A DNA stretch of 64,000 nucleotides from Trichobilharzia regenti (lineage: Eukaryota; Platyhelminthes; Trematoda; Strigeidida; Schistosomatidae): positions 39,529,459 to 39,593,458 of the forward strand of contig OX235265.1 in the NCBI GenBank assembly GCA_944472135.2, given 5' to 3'. A model generated the notes under the pieces. That model was given only the letters and a program-made list of their open reading frames with translations. It was not told the origin of the DNA and did not search any database. Shown here one piece after another: positions 1 through 11,237 of the stretch. Within the stretch, counting starts at the first letter, position 1; each line of letters begins with the position of its first letter. A program made the position numbers and the translations under genes.

Positions 1-1860
1 CATCCACCAATTAAATACTAATTACATGCCCAGGCATCGTCGAAGCTTCTGCACAAGAAGCCGACATGTCAACCTGAGACCGAGTACTTCGATCCAATCA
101 ATCGACGAGAAAATCTAAAATTCAATTAAAATGTATTTATTCCTTGTTCAGAGTGATCGACATGTATCATCTGTGACAATCCATCCGAAGCTTTCTCTAA
201 TACTCTACAATATTCCTCTTCCATTCCCTTCGAAAAATTCATAGTGGCAAGTAGAAACCTATTTGGAAATGTGTGTGCGCGTGGTTTGCAATTCATAATC
301 TTAATCGGATGATTGAAACGTCATGAAGTGGAGCAAGTGTGATGCATACCGATGGATAGAAAATTAAGGCACCTCAGTGATTTAAGCAGAATGGTCCTAG
401 AAAAGATGAACTACTGATATGAATAGAGCTGGAAACCCATTCCTCCCGCATCAGAAAAGTTGAAAACTTTTGGAATGTACTTCGGTTCTCAATGATCAAC
501 CAGCTTATAAGGATTAGAAGTGTAAATCTAGAAAACACACATCTTAAAAATCTTGCTTAGTTATTATACTACTTATTTGTGAGTCAGTAGGTAGATAATG
601 CACTAGTCTTTTCAGCCTAATTATGTATGCAAAGTTATGAAATATCAGTTTATAACTCTTAGGCATTTCTTTCGTTCCTAAATGAAGAAATATCACGAGA
701 GGTTTTGCTCACTGTGCAAAATCTAACTGATAAATTTCAGTAAGGAGGATTTCCTGAATTAACTGTGGTTCATGGATCACTTTTAATCCATACAAACTAT
801 TTCATTATTGATCAACTAAATAATAGATTACCCTTTCCAAATTTATCTTCATTGATGGATGACCCTTTGATAAACTGCATAAGAATTTTGGACATATAAA
901 TGATTTTTCTGTCACCTATGGGAACTTCACTGATGTGTTACCACAAACTACGTAGTACAGTTGACAGTGGTTGGCCCTCATCTTCCTTTCAAAATGACAT
1001 CATCCGGCTACATGCCAATAATGCAAGTCTCATTTACTGCCTTGATAAGGGGACGGAGATATTTTTATACAGGCGGAATAGTGAATGTGAATATTCGGAA
1101 TTCATCATCAGACTGGAGGAGGTAAAGAAATTTGTACAGAGGAGCTCGAAACCACTGCACATGGGACTCAACGTCTGAAAATATACTATTTACACTCGAT
1201 ACTGCAGACAAATAATCAATCATGTCGGATTCAGGCCAATTACTAATTCTCCGGAAAGTAGATATATTTATAAGATACCTTGAAAACTGTGGACAGTATC
1301 ACTTGTGTCTTAGAAAAACTTCCCACTTCAGTGCACTGACATTTTGATAATTTCTTGAGGATTTTCAATACTAGTCACTTCATTTTGGTGGACAGTGATT
1401 ATAATATTGTGAGTTAGGCTCTTACTTACGCCTGCTTAAGAACCGATAAACCTAGCTGTCAATAGTTGCGACAATAGGAAGCTGTTGCAAACCATTTGAG
1501 TACCTTGAGGAAAGAAATGCGGTTTCAACAAGATAGTCTGTCAGACAGAGAGTATTTTAGAAAATAGAAAGAGTGAGCGAAGAAATATTTACTTTTCAAT
1601 TAGATCCTCATCTCTGGCTCTACTCTAATTATATAGCATTTTTATAACAATACACAACAGTTTATAATCAAGTGGCGATATGTTTGTTAACAATAATTAA
1701 ACAGTGTCAAAATATCAATGGGTTGATAATAAACGAAGAAAATCAACACACATTTAAAAGGTAGATATGGTTAGAATAAATTAATTTTACAAGGATAACA
1801 CGTAATTAAAGATGAAGTGGTCAGAAAAAATAAAATAATTTGGACAATCATAATTTTTAT
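1..1860. other. No gene recognised
   Basis: The first 120 bp contain ATCGTCGAAGC and TTCTGCA, shared with 35690-35710, so the start may be the edge of a dispersed repeat. The rest is AT-rich. The plus frame at 900-1178 has no recognisable domain and no splice context I can support. Confidence 0.5.
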
Positions 1861-1864
1861 AATT

Positions 1865-2440
1865 TCAAAGGTTTAGGGGGAAGGGGGACGAAGTAATCCG
1901 GTTTAGACATTCGTGTAACGATGGCCAAGGTAAGGAGAGTGGCTGAACACACAGGTTTGGCTTCTTCAGATGGATTCCTATTGCTTCAGCTGTAGGTATG
2001 TAGAAGACGAACTCATAGAGCAAAATTAAGATTAGTAGGAATGCGATAAATAATTTTAAATGCTGTATTAACATTAACCTTATGCTCACTATCTACAAGG
2101 TATGCTGAAATAGAGCTACGAATGGAGCTTGTTTGTCCCTTGCTTAACCATGTTGGATGATGTTCGGAAATACGATGATTAACCTGCCTAATTGTAAGCT
2201 CAATGTAGCTGTCTCCGCAGCTGCAGTCAAACTGGTAGATACACATAGAAGAGGCAAATTTACGGAGTTTATCCTTATTTCTCGAAAGTAAAATAGGGGT
2301 GGTTGTGAAGAGGCAACGTACCTCTGCTGCGTAACAAGCTATCTTAACTGCATTCTTCAGGCGCTGTGCTATTATTTCGCTGATCCTGTGATCGAGGATT
2401 TTAGTATTTTGACTACAAGACTGAAATCCTCAGTGAAGTT
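1865..2440 (-). pseudogene. Penelope-like element, GIY-YIG domain fragment
   Basis: On the minus strand the frame runs from RT-tail sequence (ISEIIAQRLKNAVKIAC) into CIYQFDCSCGDSYIE, the GIY-YIG core of Penelope-like elements. The third YIG residue is Glu, so the motif is damaged. RISEHHPTWLSKGQ and the later AEAIGIHLKKPNLCVQ follow after a frame change near 2040. Related to the fragments at 43.1, 57.5 and 61.7 kb. Confidence 0.75.
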
Positions 2441-2752
2441 GACCCTCATATGGGACAACATTGGCAGACTAGTACAGAAGTTAAAATAAAGATACTTACT
2501 GTAAGTAAAGCATTAGACCAAGGCAGATTTTAGTTAGAATTCTGGGAGTACAAACTTCCTGAAACTATAATTCCATCTCAGATAAGTTTATATGACATAA
2601 CACATACGGTGATAGGGTATTAACAAATGGATGACATTTCAAGCCCAGTTTATTGCTCATGACCAAGTCAGTGTTGACCCGATTATTTATTAATGATGCT
2701 GGCGAAACTGATAGAGCCAGTATTCCCCATTATTGAAAAAATAAATTCTTAG

Positions 2753-3115
2753 GAGTTGATCACGGATTGATATCAATTAGAGAACCATTGAAAACAAGCA
2801 GGGAGTACTGGGCAGTTGTTTCATCCTAGTCTGGGAGTCATCAGCAGTAAGCACCCACTGCCAGGATTCGAACCGAGGACGCTGTGGTTACAAGGCAAGT
2901 TAGCTCGTATATTGTTCATCCACTGAGATCCGATTCAATGGCCAGCCCATGAATTCAAACTTCTACCAATTCGTGCCGATGATTCCGAAACTAGGATGAA
3001 ACAGCAGCTGTCCAGTACTCCCTGTTGGTTTCTAACGGTTCTCTAACTGATATCAATCCATGGTCAACTCGTCAAAACAAATCTTATCCTTACAAACCAA
3101 CTATTGAAAAGTAAG
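2753..3115. repeat. Hammerhead-type SINE pair, inverted
   Basis: 2753-2975 is a minus-oriented SINE: tRNA-like head with A-box-like CTCAGTGGATG and B-box GGTTCGAATCC, then the ribozyme-like tail with AGTACTCCCTG. 2975-3115 is the tail of a second copy in plus orientation (CCGATGATTCC, GGATGAAACAGC, AGTACTCCC). Confidence 0.75.
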
Positions 3116-3937
3116 TCTCAAAGAAAAACACTATTCCCTTGTCAAATTTTACTTACACACTAATATTCTCCTATTTTTATTTTACACACAAAAGTTTTCT
3201 ATGACCAGTTATGCTTAGAATGATCATAATAATAATAATATTTAATTATTTAGTTTTTTTTTCCTATCGTAATTATCAAGTTTATTCTAGTTAAATAAAC
3301 AAAAATACTGATGAAAATATGACAATTGAATTAGTTGAAGTAAAATTGCCTTTTCAATTAACTTAGGCAATATTACCTTGATGACTTCTACCACAATATA
3401 ATTATTCGTTCATAATTCCCTTAGAGTTTAGTTAACACCAAATAAAGAAAAAGAAAGCTGTGGTGATTCTGTTGGTATTCTGCATGCCTAAATGTGCATG
3501 CACATAAGCGTTGGATTGGGTGGGGGAGTGCAAAAAGATGATAGGCAAGTAATTCATGTGGTAGCTAGTTGTCAGTTGTTATTTTTTTTGTTGTTGTTAG
3601 ATATTGTCGTGATTGTTTTCCTCTTTCTTTCCTACTTTTCTTCTGAAGCTACTTGAATCAATAGGGGATAGACAGTAATTTCTAGGAAAATCTTTCTGTC
3701 TCTTAATGTTTGATTAGTGAACACAACTGTTATAAGTAATATATAAGAAAGAAACGAAAAAAACATATATAGGAAGTTAAACAGCCACATAGTTATCACA
3801 TCATCATCATCATCACCATCGCTATCCTCAGCGTTAAAATGCATAAACTTCCTTCCCCTGAAGAAGGAGAAAAGAAGGTATTCAAATCTTTCTTGTTTCT
3901 AGGCTTTGTAAGCGAAAAGAAAAAGGGTGGGAGACAC
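3116..3937. other. No gene recognised
   Basis: AT-rich with a TCATCATCA run at 3799-3817 that produces an acidic frame on the minus strand by chance. Nothing else seen. Confidence 0.5.
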
Positions 3938-4273
3938 AGAGAGAGAGAGAGAGACAATTAAGACAGCTACAGAGAAAGGAAGAAATGTTGTATACGTCTA
4001 AATGAATTTTGAAAAAAACTTAATTTAAAGAAAAAATATTTTCAAAGATTTTATTGTTGCAGATTGTTGAAAATAAAGAGAATAACACAAAAAAAAGGAA
4101 TAATCAAATATTAAGCTGTAAAGTGAAACAAACACTCTTTCTTTTGGGTTATATACACACACACACATTTATGTACGTACATATAGAATACATGAATACA
4201 AAAAAAGCTTTCTCCATACCGTTTAACAAAGTCTAATATACGTTATGATATTAGTCTACAGAGAGAGAGAGAG
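3938..4273. repeat. Cluster of short (GA)n and (CA)n runs
   Basis: GA runs at 3938-3954 and 4261-4273, CA run at 4154-4166. Only simple sequence; no gene seen. Confidence 0.85.
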
Positions 4274-4489
4274 AAAGAAAAATAGATTGTAGAAGTCTAT
4301 ACTTAAGTGACTGATAAAATCACACTATGAAAAATTATAATTAACATGTCATACGAATTTAGTAGAAAATTAATGTAGACAGATAGGTATATATATCTCA
4401 GTGTCTATGTAAAATGAATTAGTTGAAGCATCAGTTATTAAAAGACATCCTGTGTAAAACGAATTCACTATGAAGAAAGATAGACTGCT

Positions 4490-4905
4490 TGTTTGTGTCT
4501 TAGACAGTTGGTGTATGATGATATTAGATAGTTGGAGGCAATCGGACACAAGAAGCCTTGCTTCATCTAGATTTCGTGCTAGTTGGCACTCACCAGTCAG
4601 CAAGGCGTATGTATCTGCAACCTTGAAGGAACTCATTACCCAGTGCTGCAGTCAGAGACGTTACCATTGAGCTATTCGGAATCGCAGTTGACCTCCTGTG
4701 GGACTGTAGTGGGTAGTTTGATTGGACATTAATAACTAGTTTGACGTGTCTAGTTCTTTCTTTGGTGCAGACTGAATTCTATCAGTCAGATATGCAATGT
4801 GGCCACTATTCTAGGTAGCTCACCATCACGGTGCACGTTGATTTGATGATATAAGATGGCTGGAGGCAATCGGCAGGAAGCCTTGGACCTAGGTTTCGTG
4901 TAGAT
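4490..4905 (-). repeat. tRNA-like repeat, second type
   Basis: On the minus strand: AATAGCTCAATGGTAACGTC (A-box-like), CAAGGTTGCAGATACGCC and CTTGCTGACTGGTGAG, with a flanking GGTACAGACTGAATTC side block. A second partial copy of the end sits at 4836-4905. Same family as 36965-37249 plus 38694-38870, and 39535-39800. Confidence 0.6.
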
Positions 4906-5084
4906 ACTAGGCAAGTGAATACGTTACATATAAAAGAAAATTCATTATTTTCACTGGGTTTTACCAGCTTATTAATGAATGTGGTAAAGATAGTGAGACA
5001 TATCTTGAGTCTTGTGTGATGAAGCTTCACAATAGCGAACTTTAGCGCCAAACAATAGGGGTCCCAAATGGATGAATGCTGTAT

Positions 5085-5220
5085 GAACTTGCCTTGTAAC
5101 CGGAAAGTTTAGGAGTTCGAACCTTGGCATCAGGTGCACACTACCGATGAGTCCCAAACTAGGACGAAGGAAATGGATGTCTAGTACTCCCTGAAACTGT
5201 AAAGTGTCGGTGTGTGTCTG
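5085..5220 (+). repeat. Hammerhead-type SINE, tail
   Basis: B-box-like GAGTTCGAACCTTGG, then CCGATGAGTCCCAAACTAGG and ACGAA. This copy lacks the three extra bases between the core and stem II that most copies carry. Ends AGTACTCCCTG. Confidence 0.65.
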
Positions 5221-5506
5221 CTAGTTTTAATGAATTAATGAATAAGATTCGTTTCTGTCTAAGTTAAAAATAATCCTATTTTGCTATGCAAATAAATGTT
5301 CACTATATCATTTATTATTATATGAAGGAAGAAGTGGTATTTTACAATAATTCATGTGTGACATACATTGTGATTAAAATGAGTCTGGAATCTAAATAAA
5401 AGATTTTTTGACTGTGACGTACTTACCATTTTTTCTGAGTTCAAAGTCACAAATTTTCAAGTAAGACAAAGAAATCTAAAAGATAGTCTGCAGTTTAGTT
5501 GGAAGA

Positions 5507-5640
5507 TTCTTCTTCATTATGGATAAGATTTTATTTTGATAAATCACACACAGTGTTGTACAGTTATATTAACTGATGACGTTTCGAGCACAAACTATTG
5601 CCACTCATAATCATATCAAGTTACACAACGTTTTCTTTTC
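5507..5640 (-). repeat. Penelope-associated terminal repeat
   Basis: Block with TAAGATTTTATTTTGATAAA, CACAGTGTTGTACAG and TGATGACGTTTCGAGCAC, ending in CTCATAATCATATCA. The same order is found at 28612-28745, 30108-30185 and, more diverged, 48440-48530. Here it lies downstream of a Penelope GIY-YIG fragment on the same strand, so I read it as that family's 3' end. Confidence 0.55.
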
Positions 5641-5789
5641 ATTTATATACATGTATGGAATCGATTGGATATTGGATTAAAAATCACTGTGAGATAACGT
5701 ACATTCAGAAAGAATAGTACGAGTGTTGTTGATCAAATGCAGTTAGATGGGAAAAAAGGACGAGTGTTTTAATAGTCATAATAAGTTTT

Positions 5790-6265
5790 TTGTTAGAATG
5801 TTGTGGTGTGTTTGAATTGAAATAGAATTTTGAGATTATTTATTATCCTCTTCTGATTTGACCTACGGTAATAATATCTTCCATATTTCTGGTATTTGCA
5901 TTGAGTTATTTCTGTTGCATGTGTTGTGTTGGGTGTAGATTCGATAAATAAGGATTCCGTAATCAACCTCTCTCTCCACCTACATAGATTACTTTTTAGA
6001 ATTTTAACCCTATCCCACCATGCTATTGTGTGGTTGTGTGTTAATGCATGCATTGCAATTGCTGAGTTTTTTTCTAAATTACTTATCTTTTCAGGTTTAA
6101 CCATTCTTCCCTTAGCTAAATTCTTATGTTCTGATAATCTGACTATCCCTGACCTACTAGTTTGACCTATGTAGTTGACTTAACTCACAGTCATTGCAGG
6201 GTATTTCGTAAATTATATTATTCTGTTTAATTGGGTCCATTGGGTCTTTTAGCCTACAGAGCTTG
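5790..6265 (-). pseudogene. Penelope-like element, GIY-YIG domain fragment (second family)
   Basis: On the minus strand reads NNIIYEIPCNDCE, then after a small frame change YIGQTSRSGIVRLSEHKNLA (YIG at about 6173-6165), then GRMVKPEKISNLEKNSAIAM and HALTHNHTIAWW. The key Tyr, Gly and Arg of the nuclease fold are present. It is followed downstream on the same strand by the conserved terminal repeat at 5507-5640. RT part absent. Confidence 0.75.
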
Positions 6266-6324
6266 TCTCTGAGTGAGTTAGTAGGTTTAAATATTTAAAT
6301 ATTTACTTGACGGTTATATTTATT

Positions 6325-6830
6325 ATTCAAGCTGGATTCAGGAAAAGCAAATCGTGTGCGAATTGAATTGCAATGCTACGCATCATCATTGAACAGAGAA
6401 CAGAAAAGCAGTTAAATCTCTGCCTTAACTTCATCGAATTTGAAGAGGCCTTCGACAGTGTCAACTGTGAAATGATTTGGAGACTAATTTAAAACTATGG
6501 GGTGCCCAAAATATTTTTGAGCCTCAATAAACAGTTACATGACGATGCTATTTTTCAAGTGATCCACAATGGAAAACTTGGCGAAGAGTTTGTAATGAAG
6601 ACGGGAGTAAAACGAAGCCATCTACCATCATCGATAATATTTCTAGCTGTGGTGGACAGGATAATGCGTCAAGCAACAGGGAGCTCGGTGCGTGATGAAG
6701 TAAGTTCGTCTCACAAAATAGGCTCTACGAATAGAATCAAAAGCAGTATTGTAGGCAGGTCGAACAAATTTCGAACCTTTATCCAGATCAGAAACAGTAT
6801 TATGGTGCAGTAAAGTGGTAGGATCTAGGG
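6325..6830 (+). pseudogene. RTE-like reverse transcriptase fragment (palm start)
   Basis: From 6330 the frame reads AGFRKSKSCAN, then IIIEQRTEKQ, FIEFEEAFDSV and VIHNGKLGEEF, which are the RT blocks before the catalytic FADD in RTE-type LINEs; the region repeats those of the 37.3-38.7 kb copy. An in-frame stop lies near 6490 (after WRLI). The 5' end abuts a Penelope fragment of opposite strand at about 6265-6320, and the copy fades after about 6700. Confidence 0.75.
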
Positions 6831-6839
6831 TACTTCTGC

Positions 6840-7560
6840 TGTGTTTATGTGCGAGTTGTCTGGTGTCACTGGAAGATTTTAATCAGGGTTTGGGAACAGG
6901 TAAGATAAATCTATCCATAGTTTTCAAAGTGGATACGTGACTGCGGTTGACCTAGACTTTAAGCTTAATTCAGAAGATGATAATTTTTAGTACAGGTACA
7001 ATCTTAAATTATCCCTAAGCAAAGGTATCTCTGTGAAGTGATGCACCAACGATTTGTGTGACACAAAATGTTTGCACAATTCTGAAACAGAATGACTGAT
7101 ATACCATCAGGGCCTAGGCTCTGTGACAGACTTAGGGCTTTGAGATACTTTATGAAAACATCTTCATCGAAACCTGAAAAATAACCCCTGACGCAACTAT
7201 ATTAGCTTGCTTCTTTAGAAAATATCGATTTCACTTATGTAGGTCAGAACAAGTAACAAGGGAAGTTTAGTGTTTGTTAGTAAGTTGATTAGGTAGTTTC
7301 CGGATGTTGTAAGTAATTTTCATGATAAAAAATTTTTTCATCATATACTGCATTTAGTCTTTGTATTTCAAACTTTATTAGAGTGTTATTTCTTGTAATA
7401 CCAGCATTATAATGCGATTTATGTGGATTCGGTTCTTCTCGTCCAAGCTTTTTCAGGTGTAGAGAAGACAGCCTATCAAACCTCGTAAACAGTGTTTCAG
7501 TAGGACAGCAAATATCCAAACAGAAGTTAAGACAGTAAAATCCAACGCCTCATCGATCAA
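6840..7560 (-). pseudogene. CR1/Jockey-like LINE, RT N-terminal side
   Basis: On the minus strand frames include KLGREEPNPHKSHYNAGITR and RLNAVYDEKIF, followed by FDEDVFIKYLKALSLSQS and LGPDGI, which fits the run-in to the RT of CR1/Jockey-type LINEs (the PxxGPDGI block). Stops and a frame change near 7290 show decay. It probably belongs to the same family as the 32.3-33.3 kb copy, which covers the other end of the protein. Confidence 0.55.
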
Positions 7561-8589
7561 TGTGTCCCAGTCTATATCCTACGAAATACGCCTAAGTTGA
7601 AGAACATTGTCATGTCGGTAAGATCGTTCTTAAACCTTCTTTGCAGGATGAATAGAAGCCCTTTTGCCTAATTTAAAAAGGCGCCCGTTTTAAACAACAT
7701 GGCTAGAAGACATTATTGACTGCATCAAAAAAAGAGCTGACGAAGCAAGTCAAAGTGGTGTGTGATTTGATAGAAGCTGGAACTTCAAGCAGCCCACCGA
7801 TTATGCTCTGATGACAGGCCAGGTGTACTTCAGTAATCTTTGTAGTATAGATCTACCTAGAAGAAGGATTTCAAATACTTTCCGTAACACCGTCAACGAG
7901 GATTTCTTGCAGTAGGCTTGAATTAATTGTTTACTTTAGAGCAAGTCATGTGAATGAACAGTGTTGTTCATGTCTACATTTTAATATGGGCCTCACTACA
8001 GTATACGTGGTTTCTATAAATGATGCTAATTTTTAAATCAACAATACGTTTTGTAAGCCAAGCTGTTAGTAGCAATACTTTTTATCTAATTAACACATAC
8101 TCGAGTGTTACATTCTGTAAAACATGTCAAACTTTCTTTCATTTGATCATGTCTTCTGTTTTTCTTTATGTGTTACGTGGTTGAAAGGAGTTCATAGGAA
8201 CAACAGTACAGTTGTCAAATATCCAAATCGCTGAGATCCTGGACCTATCACTGGTTTCAGAAGATTAGGCTTAATACGTAAAATACTATGCACTGTAATC
8301 GACGCAGAACAACAGAAAATGGTTAGGCAACAGGATTATTTATTCTTCAAGCGATAACGAAACAGATTTACAGTGGTTAATCAGTGCTAAAGTCTATAAA
8401 TAAACGTTAGTATAATGTACAACAATGCTTCTAATCGTATTTCTCCAATCTTCTACCAACCAGTACATGATTAAGCAATGATGACCTTCTTGTCACCCGC
8501 CAATAGAGATCAGTTCGAATAAACAAGCCATTCAATGTGCACCAACATTGACAAAAGTGGTATAACCTAATGATATTATACTGGACAAA
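7561..8589. other. Unassigned, possible LINE 5' remnant
   Basis: 7561-7910 may continue the CR1-like element upstream on the minus strand, but no block is clear enough to call. 7910-8589 shows nothing. Confidence 0.35.
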
Positions 8590-9440
8590 CTGTTTTCAAA
8601 TTATCGAAAGGACATATCGGAAGGACACAGCTGAACAACTTCAAAGACTTTTTGCTTCATATAACATTAAAGTGTATGTCACACCTAATTCCCTGGAGGA
8701 AGCGTAGGTGCATGTCAAAGATATAGTTCCCACAATGTCACAAAGTAATTGTGTCTACAGGATAAAGTGTTCAGAATGTGATGCATGCTATATAGGGGAG
8801 AGCACTAAACAGGTGAAGGTCAGAGTGAATGAACATAGACTATGTACGAAACGTCCACCTAGAAATGAAGTAGAATTAAAAAGTCTAGAAAAAAGATTGG
8901 CTATAGCAATGCATGCGACAGACAGCGGACATAAGATTGATTTCTAAAGCCTTAAGCATTTTAACCACATCGAATGCAATGAATAGGAAAGAAGGGATAG
9001 GCTTATCACCTATATGGCAAACTCTTATGAAGCAAGACATGAAAAAACAACAAACACTCCATGATCCTCCATGAGCTTTTAAAACATATAGTAACATGTC
9101 TATCACATATGAATTCACGTATTTTCCACATGACAAATAACAAACATACACACATTCATACAAAACTAATCTTTACAATGAAACTATAGAAGAGTATACA
9201 CAACAACAAATTGACATTAGCCATTACAAATATATGTGATAGCTGCTTACATATTTCTGTTGGTAAAATTGCCCATAGACAAATGGTCTTCAAATAAACT
9301 GATTAATAAAAATCCAAATAAATCTGCTGAAGAAGCTGTGGCTTACACGGCGAAACGTTCAGAAAAATCCTGTTCTGATTTTCCTAACACGCTGGGATTA
9401 ATTTAAATAATTTATAATAAATCAGTCTGACTCGGCACTC
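8590..9440 (+). pseudogene. Penelope-like element, GIY-YIG domain and 3' end (third family)
   Basis: Starts in the RT tail (LKVYVTPNSLEEA, stop at 8707), then reads NCVYRIKCSECDACYIGEST, followed by VRVNEH and AIAMHATDSGHKIDF with a stop at 8945. YIG (8788-8796), Arg and the later His are kept. 3' sequence continues to about 9440 and holds a hammerhead-like motif at 9325-9370. The terminal part 9350-9420 recurs at 14570-14645. Confidence 0.8.
9325..9370 (+). ncRNA. Hammerhead-like motif at a Penelope 3' end
   Basis: CTGAAGA (fits CTGANGA, 9328-9334), one extra A, stem GCTGTG/CACGGC with a 5-nt loop, then GAAACGTT. All six stem pairs form, with one G-U. Hammerheads are known from Penelope-like elements. 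Stem I and stem III partners are not clear, so cleavage is unproven. Confidence 0.45.
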
Positions 9441-9506
9441 AAATTATTCCAGGAAGTTCGTAGCACCTAGGGTCTTGAAACTTACAATGTTTTCAAATTA
9501 CTTAAT

Positions 9507-9510
<4 letters not shown>

Positions 9511-9558
<48 letters not shown>
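9511..9558. repeat. (AT)n microsatellite, 48 bp
   Basis: Uninterrupted AT repeat, about 100 bp after the Penelope 3' end and 300 bp before the terminal exon's stop. Confidence 0.95.
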
Positions 9559-9560
<2 letters not shown>

Positions 9561-9811
9561 ATACCAAATTAGATCATCATAACTTAGAACACGGATAAAA
9601 GTTCTGTTTTTTCATTACATTATTTTTATTTACAGTATGTCAATTAAAATAAGTATTAAATACAAGACAAAAAACACACACATGTAGGTAGGATAACTGT
9701 GAACTGAAGCGTGTTTCAGATTTCTGTCAAGTTTTTAAATTTCTAACCATAAAAATGCACAAACATTTTGAAGATTACAGATGGTTAAATCGTACAGCTA
9801 GCTCTTGGATA

Positions 9812-9850
9812 TTTATTTTTTAAATTTGAAATGAAATCAAGAGATTTATT
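9812..9850 (-). promoter_or_regulatory. Candidate poly(A) signals of the minus-strand gene
   Basis: On the minus strand AATAAA occurs at 9850-9845, directly after the TAA stop, and again at 9817-9812. Either could serve as the cleavage signal. The first would leave a very short 3' UTR, so the second or a later one is more likely. Confidence 0.4.
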
Positions 9851-10932
9851 TTATACAAAACTAGATTCTCTTAAAGCAGCTGACATATACTTTCCAGATT
9901 CCTTCAGTTCTTTTTGTTTTCCTCGATTTGAACTATGACTTTCATTGATAAATTTGTCTTTATTGTTAACATGACTTTCACTGGTCACGTGTGCTTCGTC
10001 TGCAGGCATAGTTGTATTAGCAGTACTAACTGTTGCAGACACAGGAGTAATATTGGCAGTAAAACTACTGTTATTATGACTGTGAAAATTATGCTCTGAT
10101 GGTGTTATCCAGTTTTCAGATACTGTTGTATTATTCGATGTGCATTTCTGCATATCATTCCAAGATCCTGGAAATTCTGTTAATAGAACAGAATTCTTAT
10201 TATTGACGTCATTAGTATTACTGGTAATTCCAGTGGTTTTAATCTCATCCCAGTTGGCTGAAGTTTCCATTAGACTACTCTTCTCATTGATATCACTACT
10301 AAGGATTTGATGTTTAGCATTAATCGGTAATTGCTGAGATTTTGATTTAATCATGGTAGATTTATTACGTTTAATATCAGGTTGTCTAATATCATAATAT
10401 GTGTGTGATTGACTTGGATATTTAGGATAATTCCAATTGTTTAAATTGATAATACTTGTAGCCATCACTTGATAAGGTAGTAACATATTACCAACTTTAT
10501 TATGATTAGTATTATTAAAGTTATAAGTATTTACATTATTAGGATATTGATTGTAAGCGGGAACAAAGGTTGAATTAATATCCTGGACTATTTGATTACT
10601 ATTTGAAAATGTTGGCAGTGTTTTATATCCACCATTCATTGATTGTGGTTGTGACTGTGAATGAAAATGAGCTATCTGATATGATGATGATGATGATGAA
10701 TCGTCAAGATTATGATTGTAATTGATTGGTGTAAATGACTGTTTCTTTTCATTTGGTACTTCACCGTGAGGATTGAATACAGTCAATTCACCTGATGTAA
10801 TCGGTACCAGTCGTGGCATATTCATAACACGTGGACTGTATGTTACTAAACCGAGATTTTTATGACTAACTGGTGGCTTGTTTAAAAATGTTGAACTGAC
10901 TAGACCCAAATAATTAAGAGTTTGATAATCAT
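9851..10932 (-). CDS. Probable terminal exon of a host gene, Asn/Ser-rich protein with PDZ-ligand-like C-terminus
   Basis: An open frame of about 360 codons runs to a TAA stop at 9851-9853. On the minus strand it is preceded by a T-rich tract and AG (10934-10933), so I place the exon start at 10932. The first two bases complete a codon begun in the previous exon (phase 1), and the ATG at that point is not in this frame. The protein is low complexity: a run of six Ser encoded by a TCA repeat (about 10681-10700), many Asn, Thr, Gln and His, no predicted membrane segment and no domain I recognise. It ends Ser-Ser-Phe-Val, which fits the class I PDZ ligand pattern S/T-x-hydrophobic. The long frame contrasts with the broken retroelement frames around it, which supports a real exon. 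Function unknown; a disordered scaffold or regulatory tail is possible. Confidence 0.7.
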
Positions 10933-11237
10933 CTAAAATGGTTTAATGTGAAAATATTTCTTTTAACAAGTATATCCATCAAAATAAAGTGTATACATAA
11001 TTTCATATGTTCAGCTTCAGAAAATTTAATCAGAATGAATAGTTTATAAAAAGGAACCGACAAGGAATCACAATGTTTAACAGCTATTTTGTATGAATAT
11101 TTAAGCAATCTAAATAACAAAAAATATATTTCTGATGTTTAACTAGCCATTTTATAGGGAAGTTGAGTTCTGATGAATAGTTAACATCGAATAGATTATA
11201 AATCTCAATTCTCATTCACTGACAGTGTCAAAACTTT

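Noticed and set aside
900..1178. Plus frame of 92 residues
   Set aside because: No domain, no repeat match in the window and no splice context; compatible with chance.
2870..2960. True tRNA gene
   Set aside because: A-box and B-box are present but there is no acceptor or anticodon-arm pairing; tRNA-derived SINE head. The same holds for the other heads.
3632..3844. Minus frame with a run of Asp and hydrophobic segments
   Set aside because: The Asp run comes from a TCA-type microsatellite, the rest from T-rich DNA, and no splice signals or domain support it.
10673..10700. TCA-type microsatellite as non-coding repeat
   Set aside because: It lies in frame in the long exon as a Ser run, so it is coding simple sequence and not an independent repeat.
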